Below, piece after piece: positions 23,588 through 32,788 of a stretch of DNA of 64,000 bases (positions are counted from its first letter, which is position 1; each line of letters opens with the position of its first letter). Origin of the DNA: Lelliottia wanjuensis (GTDB lineage Bacteria; Pseudomonadota; Gammaproteobacteria; Enterobacterales; Enterobacteriaceae); NCBI RefSeq assembly GCF_030238365.1, contig NZ_JASSOT010000069.1:1-64000 (forward strand), given 5' to 3'. The translations under genes and the position numbers were made by a program. Below the pieces are notes generated by a model. That model made no database searches and was not told where the DNA came from. It was given only the letters and a program-made list of their open reading frames with translations.

Positions 23588-25750
23588 CTACACATACCTG
23601 ACTTTACGTAATTCAATAATCGCCTCGATGGGCATCGGCTGACTGAACCAGAATCCCTGTAACTGGTCGCAGCCCGCGAGGCGCAGCAGTTTCATCTGCT
23701 TTTCGTTTTCCACCCCTTCCGCCACCACCGCCATCCCCAGCGCACTGGCAATCCGCACGGTGCCGCTCACCAGCGCCGCGGCCTGTTCGTCGTTATCCAC
23801 CAGCCCGGCGAGAGATTTGTCGATTTTGATGGTGTCGAAATTAAAGCGCCGCAAATAGCCAATGCTGGAGTAGCCGGTGCCGAAATCATCCAGCGCCACG
23901 GCGGTGCCCAGCGCTTTGAGATTGGAGATAGCCGCCCTGGCGCGCTCCGGATTTTCCAGCACGTAGGTTTCCGTCACCTCCAGCTGGAGGCGATTGGCCG
24001 GGAAACGGGTCATCTCAATGACGCGCGCGACTTTCTCTTCAAATTCAGGATCGCGAAACTGCGCCGGAGAGATGTTCACCGACAGCTTCAGGTCGCCAAA
24101 AGGTTCCAGATCCTGACAGGCGCGGCGCAGAACAAACTGCCCCAGACCGTAAATCAGGCCGCTGGTTTCGGCGATGCTGATAAAGGCATCCGGCCCCAGC
24201 TCGCCCGCCGGGCGGCGCGGCCAGCGCAAGAGCGCCTCAACGCTGGTCATTTTCTGGCTGCGTGCGTCGATAATCGGCTGATACCAGACCTCAAACTCGT
24301 CCCGCTCCATCCCGCTGCGGATCTCATTTTCGATCGCCAGCTGCTGCTCACGCACGCTGTTCAACTCCGCATCGTACTGGGTGACGCGCCCTTTACCAGT
24401 AATTTTCGAGTGATACATGGCGATATCCGCCCGGCGGAACAGCTCCGAGCTGGTGCATTCGATCAGCGTCCCGCTGGCGATCCCGATGCTGGCGCTAATG
24501 TGGATCGTACGTTCGCCGAGGCGTAGCGGTGCGCCGAGGAAATCCAGCACATTGCCCGCAAAGGCCGACGCCCGCGCCTGGGAGTGGTCGCCGCCAATCA
24601 TCATCGCAAACTCATCCCCGCCCATGCGGGCCAGCATGCCCCCTTCCGGCACCCGATCGCGCAGGGCGCGGGCCATCATGATGATCAGGTCGTCGCCCAC
24701 GTCGTGGCCGTAAATATCATTCACATCTTTAAAGCCGTCGAGATCGATAAAAACCACGCTTTTGACATCGATATCCCCACGCAAACTGACCCGCTCCAGC
24801 TCCTCGATCAACGCCCGTCGGTTGGGCAGATGGCTGAGCCAGTCCGTGCGCGCTACCCGCCGGGCCTGGTTTTCGCCGCGCGCCAGTTTGTACAGCCCGA
24901 CGCTGCTCAGCAGAATAAACAGCAGGATCAGCCCCGCCGCCAGGAGCACGATTTGCGTGATGTCGTTTGACGCCGCGCTGGCCGCCTGCGCACCGGGCAG
25001 GCGCGGCTGCCAGTTAAGATAGCCCAGCAGTTCCCCAGCCGAACTTTTCAGCGGAACGCTGGCCTCGCTGGTGTGCTGTTCGGTGAAATTAAGGTCTTCA
25101 ATCTGAAAGGTATTCCCGAGATCGCTCAGGATTTGCGGGTTGAGATGGCGGGTAATCACCAGATAGCGGCGCACGTCGTTGTGCACCTGCAGGCGGCCAA
25201 TCATCGGGCGAATCAGGCCAATGCCGACAAACGCCACCCCCTGGCGCGTGCGGGTGATCCCGGCGTAGATATTTTTCTCAGATTTCAGCGCATCGGCGTT
25301 ATCACGGATCAGCGCTTTCAGGCCATTGCCAAAAAAATCGAGATTTTGCTCGTGAAAGGCTTTGCTCTTAAACGAGCCCCACAGGACGTTGAAATGTTCG
25401 TCCAGCACGAAGGTGCCGTCATACAGGTTGTTGATTTTAAAGCCCGCGCCCCAGGTGTTGTACAGCCATTCGGTGTTCAGAACCGGAGGATAAACTTCGC
25501 GGACGGCGTCATCCCAGACGGCGTTATCAATCACCAGCGACCAGACGCGGTTGGCCGAGGTCTGGATCGCGCCCTGCACGGAGAGCGCCGAGCGGTGTTC
25601 ATCTATTTCATTGGTTTTACTGCTGATCAGGTGCAGGGAGAGGTAAAGCAGCGCCACGACGGAGACGATCAGGCCAATCCCGGCCATAAAGATCATGACG
25701 AAAAGGGTTTTCGCGGTGGGAATATTGCGCCAGCTTAATGGGTTATACAT
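23588..25750 (-). CDS. CHASE4-GGDEF-EAL cyclic-di-GMP protein
   Basis: A 720-residue membrane protein (start ATG 25750, MYNPLSWRNIPTAKTLFVMI). Transmembrane helix at about 16-38, a periplasmic CHASE4 domain (residues 50-240, with WSLVIDNAVWDDAVREVY), a second helix at about 260-285, then GGDEF (intact GGDEF in LARMGGDEFAMM) and EAL (EALLRW, and DDFGTGYSS later). Both the diguanylate cyclase and the phosphodiesterase motifs look intact, so either activity is possible. The gene lies between ydgD and mdtI, where K-12 has none. Confidence 0.88.
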   Translation of the reverse strand: MYNPLSWRNIPTAKTLFVMIFMAGIGLIVSVVALLYLSLHLISSKTNEIDEHRSALSVQGAIQTSANRVWSLVIDNAVWDDAVREVYPPVLNTEWLYNTWGAGFKINNLYDGTFVLDEHFNVLWGSFKSKAFHEQNLDFFGNGLKALIRDNADALKSEKNIYAGITRTRQGVAFVGIGLIRPMIGRLQVHNDVRRYLVITRHLNPQILSDLGNTFQIEDLNFTEQHTSEASVPLKSSAGELLGYLNWQPRLPGAQAASAASNDITQIVLLAAGLILLFILLSSVGLYKLARGENQARRVARTDWLSHLPNRRALIEELERVSLRGDIDVKSVVFIDLDGFKDVNDIYGHDVGDDLIIMMARALRDRVPEGGMLARMGGDEFAMMIGGDHSQARASAFAGNVLDFLGAPLRLGERTIHISASIGIASGTLIECTSSELFRRADIAMYHSKITGKGRVTQYDAELNSVREQQLAIENEIRSGMERDEFEVWYQPIIDARSQKMTSVEALLRWPRRPAGELGPDAFISIAETSGLIYGLGQFVLRRACQDLEPFGDLKLSVNISPAQFRDPEFEEKVARVIEMTRFPANRLQLEVTETYVLENPERARAAISNLKALGTAVALDDFGTGYSSIGYLRRFNFDTIKIDKSLAGLVDNDEQAAALVSGTVRIASALGMAVVAEGVENEKQMKLLRLAGCDQLQGFWFSQPMPIEAIIELRKVRYV

Positions 25751-25833
25751 TCGCCGCCCTCTCAAAAGCACTTCTTTCTAAGAGTAATACAGGTAGCGAA
25801 TTTCGCTGCCCGTAAAAACAGGCAGCGATCACA

Positions 25834-26163
25834 TCAGGCCAGTTTTATCATGATCATGCCGGCGAGCAGCAGAACCAGGCCAATCCAGCCTTTACGGTTC
25901 AGACGTTGACCGAACAAAATCCAGCCCGCCGCCAGCGTCGCGGCGATACCGAAACCGCCCCACAGGGCGTAGGCCACGGAGAGATCGATCCCTTTCACCG
26001 CCTGCGAAAGGGCGCTGAACGCGCCCAGCACGGCGGCGATGGACAGCAGGCCGTAGGCCTTGCGTCGGAAGCCGTCAGAAAATTTCAGGAACACGTTGGC
26101 AACGATTTCCAGCACGATCGCCAGACCCAACCAGGCCGCATGAATCCACTCAAACTGTTGCAT
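25834..26163 (-). CDS. mdtI: Spermidine exporter subunit MdtI
   Basis: A 109-residue small multidrug resistance protein with four transmembrane helices and the conserved glutamate in [15 protein letters not shown]. It works as a heteromer with MdtJ to export spermidine. It overlaps mdtJ by 14 bases in the order mdtJ-mdtI, as in E. coli. Residues closely follow E. coli MdtI throughout (for example [18 protein letters not shown]). Confidence 0.95.
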   Translation of the reverse strand: MQQFEWIHAAWLGLAIVLEIVANVFLKFSDGFRRKAYGLLSIAAVLGAFSALSQAVKGIDLSVAYALWGGFGIAATLAAGWILFGQRLNRKGWIGLVLLLAGMIMIKLA

Positions 26164-26512
26164 GAACTGGCTCCTGCGGCTGTTTCTTCGCTTTGCGGGT
26201 GCCCGATTTAATCAGCACAATACCCGCAACCAGCGTTGCCAGACCGGCAATTTTCATTGTTGACAGGGTTTCATCAAATAACATCACACTGAACAGCGTG
26301 ATTAACAGAATACCGATCCCCTCCCATAGCGCATACGCCACGCCGAGCGCGATTTTTTTTACCGCGAACGACAGGAAAATATACGAAAGGGAAATCATCA
26401 CCAGCATTAAAATAAATCCGGTGTTGCCGTCGCTGACACTTGCCCATTTCATCGACAAGGTTCCGGTAATTTCCGCGACAATGGCCAGGGCTAACAATAT
26501 CCAGTAAAACAT
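26150..26512 (-). CDS. mdtJ: Spermidine exporter subunit MdtJ
   Basis: A 120-residue SMR-family subunit with the membrane glutamate in [16 protein letters not shown] and an [10 protein letters not shown] basic tail. It is first in the mdtJI operon, read from the ATG at 26512 after a GCAGGAGATG site. E. coli mdtJI responds to spermidine through a translated leader, and the 400-base leader here may hold something similar. Confidence 0.95.
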   Translation of the reverse strand: MFYWILLALAIVAEITGTLSMKWASVSDGNTGFILMLVMISLSYIFLSFAVKKIALGVAYALWEGIGILLITLFSVMLFDETLSTMKIAGLATLVAGIVLIKSGTRKAKKQPQEPVHATV

Positions 26513-26936
26513 GGTGCATCTCCTGCAAGAGAATATAAATCACTGCAGCTTGTCGAAAACGACAAACCCAGAAAAAATGATATTAATCAGATAGCTGAAC
26601 GCGTAGCGTTAGCTTAAGCAGAAGACGGGACTATAGCGCGTTGCGCCAGTGTTGCTCACCGGACAGCAGGCAGAGGGAGGTTGAAAAGACAGCGGTGTTA
26701 TTTGAAAAGTACGTCCTGAACAGATTGTCCATAATATTACAATTATCCGCGGTATTGCTTCTCGTCATTGCGGATGAAAATTGTCCTCGGTAGTTAAACA
26801 CGCCTGATTTGTACCATAAGCCAGGAATTAACTCAAAACCTTTTCACTTCTTTACCCTGCCCGTTTGACCTGGGTTAGTAGAGTAAATGAATATTCCCGT
26901 TATGATATAGATATAAGAATTAACTCAGGAACACAC
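26513..26936. promoter_or_regulatory. Divergent mdtJ/tqsA upstream region
   Basis: A 424-base gap with no convincing gene. On the minus strand it holds a TTGTCG/CGACAA hairpin (26551-26564) close to the mdtJ ribosome site and a short GTG reading frame of 16 codons (26659 to 26609). E. coli mdtJI has a regulatory leader peptide (mdtU), but the frame here was not shown to be its homologue. tqsA has CAGGAACA close to its ATG at 26937. Confidence 0.4.
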
Positions 26937-27971
26937 ATGGCAAAGCCCATCATTACCCTGAACGGATTAAAAATTGTCATCATGCTCGGAATGCTGGTGA
27001 TCATTCTTGCGGGGATCCGTTTTGCTGCCGACATCATCGTGCCTTTTATTCTGGCGCTGTTTATCGCGGTGATCCTTAATCCGCTGGTGCAGCGGATGGT
27101 GCGCCTGCGCGTCCCGCGCGTGCTGGCGATTTCCTTGCTTATCACGGTGATCATTCTGGCGATGGTGCTGCTGGTGGCGTATCTGGGAACCTCCCTGAAC
27201 GAGCTGGCGCGCACCCTGCCGCAATACCGCTCCTCGCTGGTCGTACCCCTCCAGCACCTCGAACCCTGGCTGCAGCGCGCCGGGATTGAAGTCTCCGTGG
27301 AGGAGTTGCTGAAGTATATCGACCCGAACGCCGCCATGACCCTGGTCACGGCCCTGCTGTCGCAGCTTTCGAGCGCCATGACCTCGATATTCCTGCTGCT
27401 GCTGACGGTGGTGTTTATGCTGATCGAAGTCCCGCAACTGCCGATGAAACTGCAGCAGATCATGTCCCGCCCGGTGGAAGGGATGGAGGCGATCCAGCGG
27501 GCGCTGGACAGCGTGTCGCGCTATCTGGTGCTGAAAACGGCCATCAGTATTGTGACGGGTCTGGTCGCCTGGGCCATGCTCGCCGCGCTGGACGTGCGCT
27601 TCGCCTTTGTCTGGGGGCTGCTGGCCTTTGCGCTCAACTATATTCCCAACATCGGCTCGGTGCTGGCCGCCATTCCCCCTATCGCCCAGGTGCTGGTGTT
27701 TAGTGGATTGTACGACGCGCTGATTGTGCTGACGGGTTATCTGATCATTAACCTGGTGTTCGGGAACATTCTTGAACCGCGCATGATGGGCCGCGGGCTG
27801 GGGCTGTCGACGCTGGTGGTCTTTTTATCGTTGATCTTCTGGGGCTGGCTGCTCGGCCCGGTCGGGATGCTGCTCTCCGTGCCGCTGACCATTATTGTGA
27901 AGATTGCGCTGGAGCAGACGGCGGGCGGCCAGAGCATCGCCGTGCTGCTGAGCGACGTCAGTCATCGCTGA
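26937..27971 (+). CDS. tqsA: Autoinducer-2 exporter TqsA
   Basis: A 344-residue AI-2E family membrane protein, the same length as E. coli TqsA. The ATG at 26937 ([20 protein letters not shown]) follows CAGGAACA. Typical family features are the helical block after residue 130 and the [20 protein letters not shown] segment in the C-terminal membrane half. It exports the quorum signal AI-2. The end overlaps the convergent gene at 27958 by 14 bases. In K-12 tqsA is next to pntB; here a 19-kb block separates them. Confidence 0.93.
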   Translation: MAKPIITLNGLKIVIMLGMLVIILAGIRFAADIIVPFILALFIAVILNPLVQRMVRLRVPRVLAISLLITVIILAMVLLVAYLGTSLNELARTLPQYRSSLVVPLQHLEPWLQRAGIEVSVEELLKYIDPNAAMTLVTALLSQLSSAMTSIFLLLLTVVFMLIEVPQLPMKLQQIMSRPVEGMEAIQRALDSVSRYLVLKTAISIVTGLVAWAMLAALDVRFAFVWGLLAFALNYIPNIGSVLAAIPPIAQVLVFSGLYDALIVLTGYLIINLVFGNILEPRMMGRGLGLSTLVVFLSLIFWGWLLGPVGMLLSVPLTIIVKIALEQTAGGQSIAVLLSDVSHR

Positions 27972-28890
27972 ATCTAAACATCGGCTTTGCGATCCTGCCC
28001 GCCTCGCGGTAACAGGCCAGCGCCGAACGCCACGCGGTGAGGGAAAACAGCGTGGCATCCCCAACGGAACTGGCCTGTAGTTTTGGCCAGATTTCACGAA
28101 ACTGCCCCTGCCACGCGTCTGCGCTCATACCATCCAGATAATTGCGGATATGGAACCAGCGCACCTGCTTTTGCTGCCTGAACATCTGCCCGGACAACAG
28201 GCCGTAGCAGACAAAAACCCCCGCCTCGGGCAGCCTTTCCAGAATCTGTTCTGCTACCTCGCCCCCCGTGGCGTCGTAGACTATCTCCGCATCGTTGGCG
28301 ATGGCGCGAATCGCTGCCGTGTCATGCTGTGAAATCGGCGTGATCCCCAGCGCCTTGAGCCGCCCGGCGTGGACGGCGGAACGGTGAATGCCATACACGG
28401 CTTCAGCCCCTGCGCTGAGCGCCCACTGCCCCAGCAGCACCGCACAGTCTGACCCGGCCGCCGTCAGCAGCACGCGTTTTCCCTGCGGGGGATAGAGTTT
28501 GAGCATCAGCTGCGCGGCGAGCGGATTAATGTACGCGCGGGCAGCCAGCATGGAGTCGATATAATCGGGCACCACAATCGCCAAATCCACCGGGCAATCC
28601 ACCACCTGCTGCCAGGTTCCCTGCCCGCGCAGCGGCAGTACGCGTTTTCCCATCAGTTCGGTTGGCCCGTCGATCACCACGCCGACCCCCTCATAGCCCG
28701 CCACCGCAGGCAGCGGCGTACGGTGGCGATAAGCGCCGGTGATGGGGATCAGATCCGAGGCGTTGACCGGGGAGTAAAGCATCTTCACCCGTAGTTGACC
28801 GGGGTTCAGCCGATCGCAGCGGAAAGCTTCCGCTTGCAGCACCGACTCAGGCTCACCAAAACGGCGATAGATTAACGCGAGATTGTTCAT
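27958..28890 (-). CDS. MDR-family enoyl/quinone reductase-like protein
   Basis: A 310-residue medium-chain dehydrogenase/reductase read from the ATG at 28890 ([19 protein letters not shown]). [20 protein letters not shown] followed by [14 protein letters not shown] is the hallmark of the 2-enoyl thioester reductase/quinone reductase branch. The nucleotide loop region is [20 protein letters not shown], which departs from the usual Ala-x-Gly-x-x-G spacing. No zinc ligands are seen. It is convergent with tqsA, and its substrate cannot be read from sequence. Confidence 0.75.
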   Translation of the reverse strand: MNNLALIYRRFGEPESVLQAEAFRCDRLNPGQLRVKMLYSPVNASDLIPITGAYRHRTPLPAVAGYEGVGVVIDGPTELMGKRVLPLRGQGTWQQVVDCPVDLAIVVPDYIDSMLAARAYINPLAAQLMLKLYPPQGKRVLLTAAGSDCAVLLGQWALSAGAEAVYGIHRSAVHAGRLKALGITPISQHDTAAIRAIANDAEIVYDATGGEVAEQILERLPEAGVFVCYGLLSGQMFRQQKQVRWFHIRNYLDGMSADAWQGQFREIWPKLQASSVGDATLFSLTAWRSALACYREAGRIAKPMFRFSDD

Positions 28891-28949
28891 AAACGGCCCA
28901 GAAAAAGTCACGGCAAGAGCTTACTGGCTCAGACGTTCAGGGAAAACGT

Positions 28950-30212
28950 TTATTTCGCCACAGGTAGATCCGCGTAGCGCGTCGTATATCCAGGCGAGAG
29001 CATTTCGCGCTTCATGGCCCAGTTTTTCTGACTTCCCTGACCGGCAAACCACACCGTGCCGCGCCCGGAGAGATTTAACCTGTCGATAGTTTGCATCAGC
29101 GCCTGACTGTTGTGTCGGGGCTGATAGTCATCAAACAGATTCAACTGCGCGACGCCCTGGCTGAAAAAATCACTCAGCATCACGCCCGCTTTCATGTAGC
29201 GAAAACCGTCCTGCCAGATCCGCTCCAGCGCCTGGCTGGCGACGCGGATAATGTCGCGCGTATCGTTCGACGGGATTGCCAGCCGACCACTGGCCTGTGG
29301 GCCATAAAACACTTCGTTTTCGGCGTGCGGGCTGGTGCGCATAAAGACGCTGATCACGCAGCAATACTGCCTTTCCGCCCGCAGTTTCTCCGCCGCCCGC
29401 TCCGCGTAGGCGCACACCGCCTGCTGCATATCGCGATACTCGGTGATGCGGTGCCCAAAGGAGCGGCTACAGATTATCTGCTGTTTGGCGGGGGCAAACT
29501 CATCCATCTCCAGACAGGGTTCGCCGCGCAGCTCGCGCACCGTGCGCTCCAGCACCACGTTAAAGTGTTTGCGGATCACCCAGGTTGAGCACTCCGCCAG
29601 CTGCAGCGCGTTTTCGATCCCCATCTGATTGAGTTTCTTGCCGATTCGCCGCCCCACACCCCACACCTCGTCCACAGGCACCAGCGCAAGCAATTTTCGC
29701 TGACGCTCAGGATCCGACAGATCCACCACGCCTTTGGTTTTACTCCATGTTTTCGCCGCAAAATTGGCCAGCTTGGCGAGAGTTTTGGTCGGCGCGATGC
29801 CGACGCCGACGGTCAGCCCGGTATTTTTCAGGATCTGCTCGCGGATCTGGCGGCCAAACGTCTCCAGCGCAATGCAGTTCGCCACGCCGGAGACATTAAT
29901 AAACGCCTCATCGATGGAATAGACTTCCACCGCGGGCGCCATCTCCGTGAGAATCGACATCACGCGATGGCTCAGATCCGCGTACAACGCATAGTTCGAG
30001 CTAAACACCGCCACGTTCTGCCGCCGCAGCTCGTCTTTGATCTTAAAATAGGGCGCGCCCATTTTGATGCCGAGTTTTTTGGCCTCTGCCGAGCGGGAGA
30101 TAATGCACCCGTCATTATTCGACACCACCACCACCGGTTTACCCAGCAGATCGGGACGAAACACGGTTTCGCAGGAGGTGTAGAAACTGTTGACGTCAAC
30201 GAGTGCGAACAT
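28950..30212 (-). CDS. umuC: DNA polymerase V catalytic subunit UmuC
   Basis: A 420-residue Y-family polymerase. It starts MFALVDVNSFYTSCETVF (metal Asp6) and has the SIDEAFI acidic pair and the clamp-binding motif QLNLFDD. Two ATGs overlap; the one at 30212 matches the usual UmuC start. Unlike in E. coli, umuC does not follow umuD directly but an MscS-family gene, whose stop overlaps this start as TGATG. All catalytic residues look intact. Confidence 0.95.
   Translation of the reverse strand: MFALVDVNSFYTSCETVFRPDLLGKPVVVVSNNDGCIISRSAEAKKLGIKMGAPYFKIKDELRRQNVAVFSSNYALYADLSHRVMSILTEMAPAVEVYSIDEAFINVSGVANCIALETFGRQIREQILKNTGLTVGVGIAPTKTLAKLANFAAKTWSKTKGVVDLSDPERQRKLLALVPVDEVWGVGRRIGKKLNQMGIENALQLAECSTWVIRKHFNVVLERTVRELRGEPCLEMDEFAPAKQQIICSRSFGHRITEYRDMQQAVCAYAERAAEKLRAERQYCCVISVFMRTSPHAENEVFYGPQASGRLAIPSNDTRDIIRVASQALERIWQDGFRYMKAGVMLSDFFSQGVAQLNLFDDYQPRHNSQALMQTIDRLNLSGRGTVWFAGQGSQKNWAMKREMLSPGYTTRYADLPVAK
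30194..30212 (-). repeat. Imperfect direct repeat, copy at the umuC start
   Basis: The minus-strand text ATGTTCGCACTCGTTGACG is repeated with a single mismatch at 31931-31949. The two copies bracket the MscS gene. Confidence 0.85.
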
Positions 30213-31825
30213 CATTTCTCTCCTGCGGGCGGCGCGGCGGGCGCGGCATACCAGTTCTCTTTGGCCACCATCACGCTCCCTTCCGGTTGCATAACAAAGT
30301 TTGGCGACATAATTTGCACATTGAACTCGTTAAAGACATCCTGGATATGGCTATGCAGTTCGTCGCGGGCAGCCGCCAGCGACTGCCCCGGCACTAACCG
30401 GACTTGCAGTTCATAGGCGATATACCAGTCCATCAGTTCCAGCTGGCGCACCAGTGGCGGACAGGATGGGTCGGTGCATTTTGCACGCCTCGCCGCCATT
30501 TCCAGCATCGCGTGAACCTGGCGCCAGGGGGTGTCGTAGCCGATGGTCGCGCCAATGGTTAAGTTGATGCCTCTATCCGACTCCTGAGCGCTCAGGTTGG
30601 TGATTTTGCCGCTGACCACCACCGCATTCGGCACCGTCACAACATAATTCTCGCGGGTGATAATTTTGGTGGCCAGCATACCGATTTCACTGACCAGTCC
30701 TTCGTTATCCGCCACACGAATGACATCCCCTTTTCGCAATGCGCGGGAATAGATAAGGACCAGCCCGCTCATGGCGTGATTCATCACCCCTGCCGACCCC
30801 AGCGTGAGCATCAGACCGAAAAACACACTGATACCTTTAAACGCCAGCGAGTTCGCACCGGGTAAAAAGGGGTAGGCCGCCGATAAGGCAAACAGCCACA
30901 CCACCACAGAGATCAATTTGCGGGTGGCACCGACGGTTTCAGGATGAATGCCCGGCAGCTGTAAACGCCCGGCCTCCACCTGATTGAGCACCATTTTGAG
31001 AAGCTTCAGAATAAACGCCGTGATAAGGAAAATGATCAGCACAATCATCAGCCCCGGCAGAGCCGAGACAATGGATAGCGCGATTTGCTGCAGTACGCGA
31101 ATGGACCAGTCGCCGAGCGACGTCCCCCAGATCCGCGTCCAGGGAAAGAGGCTAAAGGACCAGCTTAGCCAAGCGTAAAACCCCGCCAGACCGAGCAAGA
31201 TCATCAGCAGCGCGTACAGACGAATTTCAATAGCGCCGATATAGCGCCGCCAGCTTTGGGGCACCCAGCTGCGGTTTTCGACAATCCGTCGTCGATAAAA
31301 ACGCCGCACCCAGCGCCAGGAGCGCCATGCCCCATAGCCGAAAAGAAAGAGTACCAGCAGGCCTGCTGCGGTTTTCACCACTGAGAGTGCCAGCCAGCCG
31401 GTGTCATATTGATCGTGAAGCGCTGCTCTCTGGGCGTCCATCCGCGTTAACACACGCTGTGCTGCCTGATCGAGAGTGAGATCGTCCCCCTCGTCCAGGT
31501 CTGCCTGTGTGAGCAACATGATCGGTTTGCCGTTCATGACAATCAGCCTCCCTTGCTGATTGTAACGGGTGACCGACACGATTTTCAGCGGTTCACGGAC
31601 ATCTTCCTGAGTGAAATTGCGCAGCGTATTGCGAATACGCAATACCCGCTCTTCTGGCGTGGTTAAACCGAATTTCGCCTGAAGCATGACCACCGGATGA
31701 TGAAAGATGTACACCGTGCGCGCACGCTCTTGATCCGTCGGCTCCTGACGGGGTTCAGCGGCGTTGACAGTAAAAGCCAGAACGGAGAGAAAACACGTGA
31801 GAAAAGCGAGCAGAATCTTATTCAT
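30212..31825 (-). CDS. MscS-family mechanosensitive channel inserted in the umuDC operon
   Basis: A 537-residue protein from the ATG at 31825 with a signal peptide (MNKILLAFLTCFLSVLAFTV, NAAEP), a periplasmic segment (23-140), about five transmembrane helices (143-165, 202-222, 246-276, 303-320, 330-348), an MscS pore-lining helix with the usual Gly/Ala pattern (GLMLTLGSAGVMNHAMSGLV), the cytoplasmic beta domain (GDVIRVADNEGLVSEIGML, VVTVPNAVVVSGKITN) and the alpha-beta domain. It lies 107 bases after umuD and overlaps umuC by TGATG, replacing the normal umuD-umuC junction. No separate promoter was seen, so it should be transcribed from the LexA-controlled umu promoter. Its exact MscS subfamily is not certain. 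Confidence 0.88.
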   Translation of the reverse strand: MNKILLAFLTCFLSVLAFTVNAAEPRQEPTDQERARTVYIFHHPVVMLQAKFGLTTPEERVLRIRNTLRNFTQEDVREPLKIVSVTRYNQQGRLIVMNGKPIMLLTQADLDEGDDLTLDQAAQRVLTRMDAQRAALHDQYDTGWLALSVVKTAAGLLVLFLFGYGAWRSWRWVRRFYRRRIVENRSWVPQSWRRYIGAIEIRLYALLMILLGLAGFYAWLSWSFSLFPWTRIWGTSLGDWSIRVLQQIALSIVSALPGLMIVLIIFLITAFILKLLKMVLNQVEAGRLQLPGIHPETVGATRKLISVVVWLFALSAAYPFLPGANSLAFKGISVFFGLMLTLGSAGVMNHAMSGLVLIYSRALRKGDVIRVADNEGLVSEIGMLATKIITRENYVVTVPNAVVVSGKITNLSAQESDRGINLTIGATIGYDTPWRQVHAMLEMAARRAKCTDPSCPPLVRQLELMDWYIAYELQVRLVPGQSLAAARDELHSHIQDVFNEFNVQIMSPNFVMQPEGSVMVAKENWYAAPAAPPAGEK

Positions 31826-31865
31826 TCCCACCACCCAAAGCGCGAGATTATTGTTATTTATCAAC

Positions 31866-31949
31866 TTATCGAATCAAGGCTGGCCTGCTGTTTTGAGCAT
31901 AGACCAGCCAGGCATTTCTGTAACGGACGGCGTCAACGAGCGCGAACAT
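31866..31949 (-). pseudogene. Remnant of the original umuC 5' end
   Basis: Directly after umuD, a 27-codon frame starts MFALVDAV; the first six residues are those of UmuC, then the sequence becomes unrelated. The frame ends at a TAA 40 bases upstream of the mscS start. It overlaps the 3' end of umuD. It is best explained as the original umuC start left behind when the mscS segment was inserted. Confidence 0.65.
31931..31949 (-). repeat. Imperfect direct repeat, copy next to umuD
   Basis: The minus-strand text ATGTTCGCGCTCGTTGACG differs from the umuC start copy at 30194-30212 in one base. It overlaps the 3' end of the umuD reading frame. Confidence 0.85.
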
Positions 31950-32367
31950 GTCGGTGCGATTTCACGGTGTGCGTCACCACGCCAAAGAGCTGCAGCTCAT
32001 CCTCTGACTGGAAAACGATGGGAGAAAAGTTTTTGTTGTGCGGCAGCAGGTGGAGATACGGACGGGTTCGCAGCTCTTTCACCGTGAACTCCCCCGCAAT
32101 CGCCGCCACCACAATATCGCCATGCTCAGCCGTTAACGAGCGGTCGATCACCAGCAGATCCCCGTCGCCAATCCCTGCGCCGATCATCGAATCGCCGCTC
32201 ACCTTCACGAAATAGGTGGCGCTGGGGTGCTGGATGAGAAGCTTGTTGAGATCGAGACGATCCTCGACATAATCCTGCGCCGGGCTGGGAAAGCCGCACG
32301 GGACGCGCTCCAGAAAAAGGGGTAATTCGATGATTTCTTTCAATTCACATGAAAAAACGAGATTCAT
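31933..32367 (-). CDS. umuD: DNA polymerase V accessory protein UmuD
   Basis: A 144-residue protein from the ATG at 32367, giving E. coli numbering exactly: self-cleavage at Cys24-Gly25, Ser60 (VSGDSM) and Lys97 (FTVKEL). After RecA filament contact it cuts itself to UmuD', which joins UmuC. The reading frame runs five residues past the usual end, HRHVRAR, using out-of-frame bases of the umuC remnant, because the normal stop-start junction has lost a base. A TTG start three codons upstream is less likely. Confidence 0.92.
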   Translation of the reverse strand: MNLVFSCELKEIIELPLFLERVPCGFPSPAQDYVEDRLDLNKLLIQHPSATYFVKVSGDSMIGAGIGDGDLLVIDRSLTAEHGDIVVAAIAGEFTVKELRTRPYLHLLPHNKNFSPIVFQSEDELQLFGVVTHTVKSHRHVRAR

Positions 32368-32385
32368 GATGGTCAACCTGATAAT

Positions 32386-32405
32386 AACTGTATATAAATA
32401 CAGTA
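32386..32405 (-). promoter_or_regulatory. LexA (SOS) box of the umu operon
   Basis: AACTGTATATAAATACAGTA is a near-perfect palindrome with the CTGT-N8-ACAG SOS core, 19 bases upstream of the umuD ATG. It overlaps a likely -10 (TAATAC) preceded by TTGATC. The operon umuD-mscS-umuC should therefore be under LexA. Confidence 0.92.
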
Positions 32406-32491
32406 TTATGCATTAACCGGTCAGATCAAGTCGATTCTGGCTCGCGAAAATGAAGCCGTTGAAGTCACACGGAATTTAAAAAGGAGAGATC

Positions 32492-32788
32492 ATGCTGAAA
32501 GTTATCGCCGAAGATTTTATTAAACCGGAAGCCATAGAGACCGTCCTCCCGCTCTACCGCGCGCTGGTGGAAGCCACAAAGCGGGAGCCGCTGTGCATGG
32601 CTTACGATTTATACGTGGATGAGAAAGATGCAGGGCATTTTGTCTTTATCGAAGAGTGGCCGGATCGCGCGGCGCTGGATGTGCACTGTGCGAGCGAACA
32701 CTTCCGGCGTCTGGTGCCGCTGATCAATCAGCACCAGCGAAAAGAGCCGACGTTTATCCTGATGAACAGTTTCAGCCCTACAGTTTAA
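32492..32788 (+). CDS. Antibiotic biosynthesis monooxygenase (ABM)-fold protein
   Basis: A 98-residue protein of the dimeric alpha-beta barrel type: a first strand (MLKVIAEDFIKPEAIETVLP), the MAYDLYVDEKD..HFVFIEEWPD centre and a final FILMNSF strand, as in YgiN-like quinol monooxygenases. A strong AAGGAGAG ribosome site precedes the ATG. It is divergent from umuD and overlaps the convergent gene at 32778 by 11 bases. The substrate is unknown. Confidence 0.75.
   Translation: MLKVIAEDFIKPEAIETVLPLYRALVEATKREPLCMAYDLYVDEKDAGHFVFIEEWPDRAALDVHCASEHFRRLVPLINQHQRKEPTFILMNSFSPTV

Noticed and set aside
28890-28911. GTG start at 28911 for the reductase
   Set aside because: It adds seven residues not fitting the family start; the ATG at 28890 is preferred, though the ribosome site is weak for both.
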